A stretch of DNA of 64,000 nt from Polytrichum commune (Eukaryota; Streptophyta; Polytrichopsida; Polytrichales; Polytrichaceae): positions 11,594,001 through 11,658,000 of the forward strand of contig OX485809.1 in the NCBI GenBank assembly GCA_950295325.1, given 5' to 3'. The notes under the pieces are model-generated. The model saw nothing but the letters and a program-made list of their open reading frames with translations. It had not been told where the DNA came from and searched no databases. Position 1 is the stretch's first letter. Each line of letters starts with the position of its first letter. A program made the position numbers and the translations under genes. This document shows positions 11,401 through 20,594 of the stretch, piece after piece.

Positions 11401-14101
11401 CATGAGGCCAAACATTCCCTCCCTATCACAACACTTCATATAAAGAAACCAAGTCTTCTGCTTTATATTAACAACAGAAAGTGACCTATGGGGAGACTTC
11501 CAATCAACAAGTTAGTATCCATCTCCAAAATTAATCTTTCTTTTTTAACAGAAATAAGCTACATACAAAATGCAGCTGAGTAAGGTAGAGCATGCTAAAA
11601 CCCAAAACCAACACGTTAAAATCTTGCATTGTGAGTACATATTAATTTTGAGAATGTCCACCACCTTAACATTGGGCTCCCGTGATGATTCTAGGTCATT
11701 TACCAATAAACCGTTGAACCCTTATGACTTTTGCATATGGAATTCAAATGAGACACAATTTGGTACGTTGGAATCTCCTGTCGATTGCCAATAAGAACCA
11801 TTTAAATATTTTATCTGATAAAAGTATCTAAAAGTGACAGTTTTAGCACCAACTACCTTAAATAGACAATCACTAGCAACAATCCAAGGGGTTTCTCAAG
11901 CAGAAGGTACCTTAATTGTAGCAGAGTCTGACTTCACCACTTGCCTGTTAAGCACCTGCATCACATGGTCAGTCCATCGGCAACCAGCTTGTTAGCAACC
12001 TTACCATAAAATCATTTGACATTGCAAAAAACATATTAAAATGTGAAGGACTCGATTCCAATTGTTAATATCAGTGAGTATGACCCAATGCATGGCAAAT
12101 ATTCAAAACAATTGTTGACCAAGGAAAATGTGAAGTACATACTTGAGTGTCATAGACAAAATACTCCTATCGAACATACTCTAACCAAAAAAGCATTATA
12201 CTGAATAACCAGATCAACAAAGCAGTCTTCCTGAAGTTTGTCACTTCAAACCTTTGAATCCCCTGATGGCACTCTCAGAGTGTAAGCACATCCCTTGGGT
12301 TGCAATTGACCTGCAAATTGAACTTCATTGTTCCTGTAGTTTGACAGAAGCAAGTTTCAGTATATATAAAAGGCAAATATTATTCACACAAACCTATCTC
12401 CAGGTCTCCTGTGGACAAATTCTCTAGTTTCGGAACATTACATCAAAATGAAAAATATGCTCAGGGTTGTAGTCCACTCAAGTCTGAACACCTTCAGTCT
12501 AAAACATAGCAGGAAGAGGAATATTGCACCTCTCATTGCAGTGCGGGCATTCAAAGGCCATCAAAACCACCTGTGCATGAAATGCAAAGAACTTGTCAGA
12601 AAAGTCATATGATTATGCTACAAAGTGAACCACCCATTTTTTTACTCAATTCCATAGAAATTTTTGAAAAAAAGGTGCACAGAAGATCAAATCCTTTTCC
12701 TGATGGCAACACAAGAATTGCAAACACAACACATATAAAAGCTGATGTGCCACACTGATGGCGACTTCAAAGCTTTCAGATTACACAGGTAGCGTCTCTC
12801 CAAGTTTGAAACTTTGAGCTTCAAATGGTAGTGCCTTAACAAGAATATTCCTGGTATACAATAAGTAGAACATCAAAGACCGGCTGAAAATCTGAACGAT
12901 TGATGTAGGACTGCAAGTTGCATGTGGATGATTGAGTACCTCTCGGAAATATGGAATGCGAGTAAGTAGTAACCGTGTCACACCCTGCCAAATGAAGGAC
13001 AAAAATCAATAACTACACAATTGCCAGTTCATCCACATACTTAGAGCAACTCCTTTGGCCACAGGAAAATAACTCCCTCGGTAGAAGGAATTCTAGATTT
13101 TTAAAGGGCTACACTGCATGCTCTTTTCACCCACAAAGCCTATATGTTTTCCAAATCCTTATTGCCCACTGGTTATTGAGAGGGGCAACCCTCTAAATTC
13201 CTTCCGAACCTCAATTCATTTGAAGGTCAAAGGTCTACATAGGGTTGTCCCTTACTCAATAAGGGGTGGGCAACGAAGATTTATGATATACATAACCTTT
13301 ATGTGTGAAATGAGCATGTGGCATCGAAGTAATCCTCCAACATAACATGGCTTTTGGTCCGGAGTTAGTTGTTTTGCTTATAACACCTTCCATGTTTCGG
13401 TAAATTTTCAGTGCATGCTTGGAGGTACCGTAAAGATTTAAACAAAGAACATTCTATATGGCACCGAAATAGGTTGCTCTTCGTTCAAGATGAAGACCAC
13501 CTCCGAGAATACACCCCAAGTGGCAAGAAATTATTGATATCATATGCAAAACAACCAATAGTAAATCATAGAGGACCAACTCCCAACGAAAAGTCCCATT
13601 GAGTTGAAGAATAACTCTATCAGCCAAAAACAAATTGAAAACCAAATTATTGAGAGAATCATTTCATAGTGACCAGAGGAGTTGCTCCTAAAAGTATAAA
13701 TTATGCCTAATTGATCCTTTGATCCTTTTATTCATCCAACTCCCCTTAAAGAAGTGGGGATGCGCATAAGATTGGATTGTAAAACCGTGGCAGAAATGGT
13801 TGAAATTGAAATTGATAACGCACTTCACCCCTGTATTGATCAATTCACCTTCTGTTGCTAGAACCTGGTACCTCCCACTTTCGAATGTTTCGACAGAGCA
13901 TCCGATCCACATGTGAAGAATCTCTCATAAAACACAGAAGACGAAGAATAAAAACAGGGTGGAAATGTGGGGAATTACATTTTCCCCACAGCGCATGCAC
14001 AAGCTCTCAATCTCATGAAGCGGAGCTCCGTCGTCCGCATTGAAAGCTTCCGCTGCGTCTCCGACATCCGCAATCACATCGTCCTTCGTTGCCGTTGTCA
14101 T
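5441..14101 (-). CDS. ZPR1: zinc finger protein ZPR1
   Basis: ZPR1 is a conserved eukaryotic protein that binds eEF1A and helps it fold. Sixteen exons on the minus strand join in frame to 507 residues: 14101-13979, 12984-12940, 12570-12530, 12333-12252, 11955-11911, 11017-10961, 10733-10674, 10538-10411, 9730-9430, 8494-8428, 8202-8132, 7964-7875, 7621-7513, 7347-7256, 6292-6187 and 5547-5441. Two C4 zinc fingers are visible: CMRC (35-38) with CPHC (64-67), and CGAC (302-305) with CDLC (331-334). Each is followed by the family's beta domain ([21 protein letters not shown]) and helical hairpin ([20 protein letters not shown]). The C-terminus has [16 protein letters not shown] and ends near [15 protein letters not shown], typical of plant ZPR1. 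The intron after exon 11 has a GC donor. An in-frame ATG at 14188 would add 29 residues; 14101 matches family length better. A CT/GA repeat lies just upstream. Confidence 0.96.
5808..6133. repeat. dispersed repeat family B, copy in ZPR1 intron 15
   Basis: About 325 bp that matches 13365-13640, also inside ZPR1 (intron 1), in the same orientation. Shared blocks include TTTTCAGTGCATGCTT, ATAGGTTGCTCTTC and AGTTGAAGAATAACTCT. The first 65 bp also match 36680-36745, upstream of the pogo relic. No ORF of note and no obvious terminal repeats. Confidence 0.6.
6785..7075 (+). repeat. dispersed repeat family A, near full-length copy
   Basis: Runs from TAACCATTTTCCTCA through CAATGATCATATAGGAC and GGTGTCCGTTCTAAGACAC to AATTAGGCCCACTTACC. 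It is inserted in ZPR1 intron 14. Related copies are at 3165-3465, 11160-11410, 41690-41820, 51630-51880, 59115-59285, and inverted at 58295-58400. It is about 300 bp and noncoding, without a visible poly-A tail. Confidence 0.65.
9020..9400. repeat. dispersed repeat family C (GGTATCAATAC-rich)
   Basis: AT-rich sequence in ZPR1 intron 9 built of variants of GGTATCAATA/GGTCAATACC. The part TATGAAGGTTTT...ATGGTA is shared with 38890-39130, where the same blocks occur in the same order. No coding capacity seen. Confidence 0.45.
11160..11410 (+). repeat. dispersed repeat family A, 5'-truncated copy
   Basis: Copy in ZPR1 intron 5. It contains CAATTATGCTAACTATTGA, the core GGTGTCCGTTCTTAGATC and the closing AATTAGGCACACTCACCTC. 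It lacks part of the upstream segment seen at 6785. Confidence 0.6.
13365..13640. repeat. dispersed repeat family B, second copy in ZPR1
   Basis: Direct repeat of 5808-6133, located in ZPR1 intron 1. Compared with that copy it has internal deletions, but it keeps TTTTCAGTGCATGCTTGGAG, ATAGGTTGCTCTTCGTTCA and the terminal AGTTGAAGAATAACTCTA. Confidence 0.6.
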
Positions 14102-14189
14102 TGTTGCAGTAATTTGATCCCCGGTGCTGCTGCCAAAACACTGATTCTTCCGCTGGCCAACCGATACAGAACACACTTCTTTCTTCAAC

Positions 14190-14190
<1 letters not shown>

Positions 14191-14223
<33 letters not shown>
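14191..14223 (-). promoter_or_regulatory. CT/GA microsatellite in the ZPR1 promoter or 5' leader
   Basis: An uninterrupted CT dinucleotide run of about 16 units lies about 90 bp upstream of the ZPR1 start codon and reads as GA on the coding strand. GA/CT tracts are common just upstream of or in the 5' leaders of plant housekeeping genes. A regulatory role here is inference. Confidence 0.45.
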
Positions 14224-14226
<3 letters not shown>

Positions 14227-14227
14227 T

Positions 14228-14375
14228 CGGGGTTTAGGGTTTTAGCCTTCACTCCCCAATGAAAACCCCGGGTCACAAGAGTAGGTGTCAAAGGTGGGTG
14301 AAACCTGACGGCCCAAAACCCAGGAGTTTCAGGGGTTCAGATAGACACCTGGCACAAGGAAATGAAAATCATCAT
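14228..14375 (+). repeat. dispersed repeat family D (GGTCACAA...CCAAAACCCAGGAGTTTC)
   Basis: About 130-150 bp with the shared order TTCACTCCC, AAAACCC..GGTCACAA, GGGTGTCAAAGGTGGGT, CCCAAAACCCAGGAGTTTCA and GACACC. Related copies are at 40412-40530, 41233-41355 and 41375-41512, all in the same orientation. Noncoding. Confidence 0.55.
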
Positions 14376-14445
14376 AAAAGGTATGTTCCAATGTTCCAAT
14401 GTTGGACTGGTGAATGGGTCATGATAATGAGCATCTTCAATAAAC

Positions 14446-15352
14446 CCTAAACTCCGTAATATCAACCCCCATAATGTCACAAACTCTCTAATATCCCGAA
14501 ACCCTAGGGACAGGGTGTTCGTAGTTCAAATCTCACTCCTTATTGTCACATTTTTCTCCCTTATATTACGAAATTTGTCATCAATGCAAACCATCAAAGA
14601 AGTCAAACCACACCCTCACATTGCACCATGTGTCAACATGTGGGTGTCTTCTTCTTCTTCTTCTTCTGCCACTTGTTGAATGTTGGAGGATGCATCCGCC
14701 ACATCACTCAGGAAGGCCAAGTGGAGTGGACCACACTAGTGTAGGTGACGGGGGAACCAATTCAAATTGTCCTCACATCTCCTTTGAGCTTCAGAATGCT
14801 CATGCTTTAAAATGGACTTATCTATTGTAAATTTCAACGAAAGATGGCAAACATGTTTTTACAAGGGTACACTCTAAACTCCGTAGTATCACACATGTGG
14901 CAACCAAAGTGCACGTGATATTATGGAGTTTTGTAGTGTTAACATGGATACATGATACTATAGAATTAGTGTAGCATGTGACATTATGGAATAACACAAA
15001 GGAGATGTGAGGACAATTTGAATTCGTTCTCGCGTCACCTACGTTAGTGTGGTCCACTCCACTTGGTTGTCATGGGCGATGTGACGGACTCATGCACCAA
15101 CAATCAACAAGTGGCATAAAAAGAAGAAGAAAAAGAATAAGATGACACTCCGCATGTTAACACATGGCGCAATGTGAGGGTGTGAGTTGACTTCTTTAGT
15201 GGTTTGCATTAATGACAAATTTCATGATATAAGGGAGAGAAATGTGACAATTAGGAGTGAGATTTGAACTACAAACATCCGTACTTTAGGGTTTTGGGAT
15301 ATTAGAGAATGTGTGACATTATGGGAGTTGATATTACGGAGTTTAGGGTGTA
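14446..15352. mobile_element. fold-back cluster of a short TIR element (family E)
   Basis: The arm 14446-14790 is inverted at 14998-15350. Matching blocks include ACTCCGTAATATCAAC against GTTGATATTACGGAGT, and AGTGGAGTGGACCACACTA against its complement. Inside, 14868-15350 looks like one unit with inverted ends near CACTCTAAACTCCGTAGTATC and GATATTACGGAGTTTAGGGTG. The left arm would then be a second, head-to-head partial copy. Related copies occur at 38764-38890, 39165-39390 and 46048-46410. There is no transposase, so this is a non-autonomous element. Target duplication was not resolved. A (CTT)n run lies at about 14648-14668. Confidence 0.7.
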
Positions 15353-15710
15353 TTTTTGAGTTTGTTGCAGCCCTGGTTCACTTTAGTTTCATACTCTTGT
15401 GATCTGTATGATATTCATTGTGAGATTTTTAACAGAGTTGTTTTGTGTCCAGTTTGACTTACGATAAGAGAAGAGTACAAAGCTATTATTTACTTGGCAC
15501 CATCTGCAAAGTATTCCTCGTAAACCAAGGTGGAAAGTTCCCTTAATCACAAGCCTGCAGACTCACAATCTTCACTACATATAAGCTTCATTGACGTACA
15601 CGTATAAATAAATGGGCAAGTATAATATCTTAGCTGCCTCTCTCCTCATCACGACTTCTCGCTTCTCTAGAAGCTCAATGTAAGGCTGTAAATAATGTTA
15701 GTGGCTCGGA
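15353..15710. other. spacer, nothing recognised
   Basis: No gene, RNA or repeat was recognised between the fold-back cluster and the Harbinger-like MITE. Confidence 0.4.
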
Positions 15711-16133
15711 GGGCGCTTCACACTATGGCCAAGGGTCGAGAGGTTGTCGATTTCCACCAATTAAATTGCAAGAAACCAAGAGTTCGGCCAGGGAGTAAAT
15801 TTGAAGGGTTGCTTGTATTTCATAGGGAAGGGTAACTTAAAATTTTCCCTTTCAAAATGAAGGGTTACCTCAAAAATTGCCCTTCATATAGGTATTGAAG
15901 TTTTTGTTGAAAATGCACATTATCATGTTTATCATTTAAGCGATGTTGAAAACTATAATATAAGTAAGACCAAATAACACACATGGTGAAAAGATAGAAC
16001 TATTTCATTAATGAAACATTGATGTTTGAGTATATTGAAATGATAATGACATCTCAACATATTGGTATCAATGATAATCTCGAGGACAACAAGAAAGCAA
16101 TAGTAGAAAGATGTAAGAAATTCACAATCTAAA

Positions 16134-18738
16134 TCACTCTTGAAATCTTCTATCCTTCACACTCATCCACCTCTCCCAAATATCTTCAAAATCAAGAGAC
16201 TCCATAGGAATCTTCGCCATCGCAATCCTCATCAAAGCGTCCAAGGTGGTGATATTTGGAGCACATCTCCCAGAAGATTTTATAAGATTTTGAGTTGAGA
16301 ATCCCTTCTCACAACTAGCTGTGCTTGCAGGAAGAGTCAAGACCACTTGCCACAATTGTGTCATGTGTGGAAATCTACTCAAGTAGTCTTCGGTAGATGC
16401 AAAAATTGTCCATGCATGGTGCATTTTTAATCCTGCACAAGCTACTTGAAGAGTATCTACAAAATTCTTCATCTCATAAATACATCCATCATGATTTACA
16501 AGTCCGCATCCTCCTAAACAAAAGTGATTAAGCAAGATTTGTAACCATAAGTGTGCATTCCGATATAGAAGTGACAACTCCATAGGATAAGAAATAGGGC
16601 TGAAAATTTTGGTGGCGTTGAATACCCGCATATCAGGGAACCTGACATGTAAAGAATCGATAACAACTTGTACATATTCTTCTGCCAACCTCTTGCAAGC
16701 ATCAAAAGTATAGCCTGAATCTCCACAACTTGGAATTTCTTTGGAAAGCAAAGTGTGGATGTGAATGGTACCGGTCTTGTCTCTATACTCAATAATTCCA
16801 TCTTCGGCAACCTCCATGAAAGTTTTTATATACTTCGAATCACCACCAAAATTCTCGGCATCTAAAAACATTCGAGTCAATGACCTTGTTGTTAATTCAA
16901 TTTGTGTCCCAAGCTAATTGAGATCTACATTCTCAGTTTGAAATTTTTTGCTCAAAACATTAAGCTCTTGTAGAACATCAGCCAACAAGTAGATACAGAA
17001 CACCACTTTGAAAATTCTCAAATCATTGTATAGTTGTTCATCACAGTCTCTGCACATACACATATGAAAATATAAATACAATCAAAGTACAATTAAAGCC
17101 CTTTCTAGGATGTTTAATAAACAAACTAGAATGCAAAGACATCTTATATATTCTTTTATGTTTCAACTTATGTACAAGTTCAAATAAAAGATAGAGAAAA
17201 AAAATTACATACCTGAACAATGTCAAGAGAGCTGGCAAGATATTTGCAAAGCGCGTCATAACTTGCCCCATGCTTAGCCATCTCACACTATGCACATGTA
17301 ATAGTTTGACTTTCTCCATATCCATGATTTTCAACAAACCTTGCAATTCTACATTTTGAAGTGAAGACATACCAACCCAACCATAGACTTTGTTTGCCAA
17401 CCTCTCAAGAAAACCCAATTGTTTGATTTTTTTTAAGGCATCTGATGCAGCTAGAGCCTCACGATGGGCAATACAATGGACACTAAATAATCCCAGAACT
17501 TCTCTTTTGAGCTTTGTTGCAAAACCATTGTGCACACCTAACATAGTTGTTGCTCCATCTGTAGCTAGGCCTACAAGCTTAGAACTTTGTAACTTGTATA
17601 AAGCACATGTGCTTATCCATGCATCATAAATGGATTGAGCAGTGTCATTACAGATTGCAGAGAATAAAAGAAATAAGCTTTTAGGTTGACCCAATCCACC
17701 CTTGTCAATATATGAAAGATACACAATAAGATGAGACTCAAGTGTTCTATCTGTTGACTTATCTAAAAGCAAAGAAAAACAAGGATTGTTCCTTACTTCC
17801 TCTACTTGTTTTGATTCAATGTGTTGAGAAATAGCAATTACAAACTCCCTCCCTGATACGCCATTTCCATAGGTAGCATAATCGTTTCTACTAGGCAAGC
17901 CTCCAAAGTCCATGTCTTTTGCAAAATTGCACATGGATGTGTAGCAAGACATAGGAAGGCAATTGAATACAATGAAATACATAAACTTCATTGCACATAC
18001 GATTTTGGCCTTCATACCTTCAGTTATAAAAAACACATGCTGTGGAATAGGCTTGTAGTGTCCATTCATTGCAAGCCATCGTGTCCTTGCATAGCAGTGG
18101 CATGTAGATTTGTTGTGGTCAGTAAGAGCTCATTTTTGCAAGTTTCGTGAACCCTCGCCTTCTCCAAGAGGACCTTTCACTTGAAACCTTTCACAGTAAA
18201 TGCATTTCACCCGAGTAAGACCATTCATTGTAATAGGGCGTATCCATGGGAATTGAAGTTTCCATTGGTCCCGAAAACCACGCTCTTTTGTTGTCAAACT
18301 TTTTTCTTCATCTCCACCACTCGGCAAACGATCTAACATCGGCATGTGAAGTTGTTCGTGTTCCTCAGTAACATGATCAGACCATGATGGTTGAAGCGGG
18401 CTTGACCCTTCTCCCAAAATTGTTGGTTGAGGGTCACTTGATCCTTCTTCCAAAAATGGTGGCTCGGGCTCATTCAAAAATGATGGTTGGTGCTCATAAG
18501 AATCCTCTTCAATAAGAACATTCAAATCCAAATTGCCATGAAGAGAATTATTGGGTCCAACCGGCTCATGAGAAATCCCTCCAACCAACTCATGTAAAAT
18601 CTCTCCAATGGGCTCATGAGGAATCTCCACAACCAGTTCATGAGAAATGTCGACAATCGGCTGAGAAATCTCTTCAATTCTGGGTCTTTTCATGAACCCC
18701 GCCAATGTGGGTTGCATCATGACCTTCCTACGCCCCAT
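16134..18738 (-). pseudogene. hAT transposase with two in-frame stops
   Basis: Reading leftwards from an ATG at 18738, the N-terminal part has a proline/glutamate-rich stretch with imperfect ISHELV/IPHEPI repeats. A BED/TTF-like zinc finger follows: CIYC with the downstream histidines of LTDHNKSTCH. Next come the RNase H-like region (FSLLLDKSTDRT, LATDGATTM, CIAHREALAASDA) and, after an intron (17212-17050, GT-AG), the C-terminal hAT dimerisation region (LPASTASCEKGFSTQN, ALMRIAMAKIP) ending at 16134. The frame is open throughout except for a TGA at 18132-18130, inside the zinc finger, and a TAG at 16916-16914. The layout resembles plant and animal ZNF862-like hAT proteins. Two stops in otherwise continuous frame suggest recent inactivation. 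Confidence 0.85.
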
Positions 18739-18895
18739 GCTACAAACTTCATAAAAATGGACACACAAAAGTTCACTTTACCTAGCTACAATACAAAATT
18801 TTGAATGAATCTGTCCTGAAGCTTTGATGATCAGACATCATTGCAAATCAGTCGACTGGGGAAAGACAGCTTAATTCGTTGATACTCTAAAGTTG

Positions 18896-19046
18896 TACTG
18901 CTCCCCAAGCTTGAATTTGATTCATCAAGTTGCTGCAATTTTGAAGAGATGATGCAACTGCACTACACGGAACTCCTTAAGACATCCAACAAATCTAGGA
19001 GCTGAATAATCTCATGCAAAGTTTGAGAGCTTGTCCTCCTCCTGCC
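18896..19046. repeat. direct repeat inside the hAT element, copy 1
   Basis: About 150 bp nearly identical to 20446-20594, including GATGATGCAACTGCACTACA and GAGCTTGTCCTCCTC. The two direct copies bracket the captured JmjC segment, which suggests duplication or recombination during capture. Confidence 0.8.
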
Positions 19047-19182
19047 AAATACAACAACAAGATCAATGCAACGCTGCCCCCAAACACTACAAAAATTGAG
19101 AACATAAATAGAAGCCAAATATTTCAAGTTCATCATTCAAAAGCTGACAATTATGACCCTGTCTACAACAAAATAACCATAC

Positions 19183-19760
19183 CTCTTCATCACTGATGTG
19201 ATCCTCACAGGCCCGAGGAGCTATACGAGTATTCTTCACAACACCACTCATCCAGAGCTGCTCACGTTGACCACGTTCCTTCTTGATTACAGCTGCTAAC
19301 TCCGATATTACAAAGGGCTTCGCAACATCACTGACCTTGTTCTGAAATTGCATCCAAATATACAACTTAGCAGAAGGCATATTGACAATGACAATTTGCT
19401 GCAAGTGCATCCTAGACATCAACAAAAGTATATAGCTTAAGATGCTTCAGAAAGAGTTCCATGTTTCCAACCTGAGCTTCCAGGAAGAAGAAAAAGATCC
19501 TTCCTAGTTACTTGAACGTAAAAAGAGCGCTTCACATGCTATCAGCACATAATAGATGGACACAAACCTCTCTCAGGAATAGAGAACAATAGAAGGGACT
19601 ACAAACCTTAGCCACTACATAGAGCAACTCATCATGAGATAGTACTACTGGCTTATGATAAAATCGATAGCGCTCTACAGCAAAGCCACCCATGGGCAAC
19701 CAATCTGCTGGGGCAAAATTTACAGCTTCTGCACAGTTGGATCATGTTGCATACAACATG
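19183..19760 (-). pseudogene. captured fragment of a KDM5-type JmjC histone demethylase
   Basis: Two exon-like blocks with intact splice borders lie on the minus strand of the hAT element. The block 19735-19607 encodes CAEAVNFAPADWLPMGGF...LSHDELLYVVAK, the segment just after the JmjC fold of plant KDM5/JMJ enzymes, and ends at a GT donor. The block 19341-19183 encodes 53 residues, beginning NKVSDVAKP and containing KKERGQREQLWMSGVVK, and also ends at a GT donor. Beyond 19735 homology continues to about 19760, but small deletions break the frame of the expected GFNHGFN motif. The catalytic HxE/H part was not found, so no active enzyme can be made. The retained intron shows the capture was of genomic DNA, not cDNA. 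Subfamily (JMJ17 or JMJ14/18 type) is uncertain. Confidence 0.78.
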
Positions 19761-20445
19761 CCAGTAGAAGTCCCTGCTCCTTATATCAATAATGTAAAAT
19801 CTGTAGTAAACGAGGCATCTGGGAGTAGCATTCACAAATCATTTTGAAGCCTAACCAGTACCAACATTATGCCAACACAAGTCATGGAAGTACCATCAAA
19901 TGAACACAAAACATCAACTGAAGAATCATAAGATCATAAGAGTGTTTCAACATCAGGTAGATATATAGATTGTCAAAAATAATTCAAAAACATCACTCAC
20001 CATGATTAAAGCCCCCATGGTACGATCTTGGGAAGGTGATCACAAAGTTTCCATGTTCCTATTATATGAGCAAATAACCAGAAATTAATATTTTTCGGTA
20101 GGAAAATGCTGCACAATTATAGAAAACGCAGCTCCTACATGCCTTTATAGATAAAGTTTTGAAAATGCACTTCCAACACCATGAGCTATGCACTACCAGA
20201 TTGATTTAACCACTATCACATATTCCGGCCAATCTGAAGGATTCTGAATGACATGCAAGCCTTTCTTAATTTCTAGTATCGAGAAAAACTTCTAGCTGGA
20301 AATGACAACAAATGTCAACAAAAGACTCTACTTCACTTACATGCAATTAATAGACTGTGAGAACAAATTGTACACAATCCTATGAGCCCCTCTACTAGTA
20401 AACAATACTTATCATTGAGTGAAAAACGAATGATACCTGACAAGC

Positions 20446-20594
20446 ACTGCTCTCCAAGCTAGAATATGATTCATCAAGTTGCTGCAATTTTGAAGAGATG
20501 ATGCAACTGCACTACACGGAACTCCTGAAGACATCCAACAAATCCAGGAGCTGAATAATCTCATGCAAAGTTTGAGAGCTTGTCCTCCTCTTGC
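20446..20594. repeat. direct repeat inside the hAT element, copy 2
   Basis: Second copy of 18896-19046, in the same orientation, with only a few differences. The 0.85 kb that follows up to the right hAT terminus has no recognised gene. Confidence 0.8.

Noticed and set aside
14102-14188. ZPR1 start at the upstream ATG 14188
   Set aside because: It would add 29 residues not typical of ZPR1. The ATG at 14101 leads directly into the usual short N-terminus before the first zinc finger.
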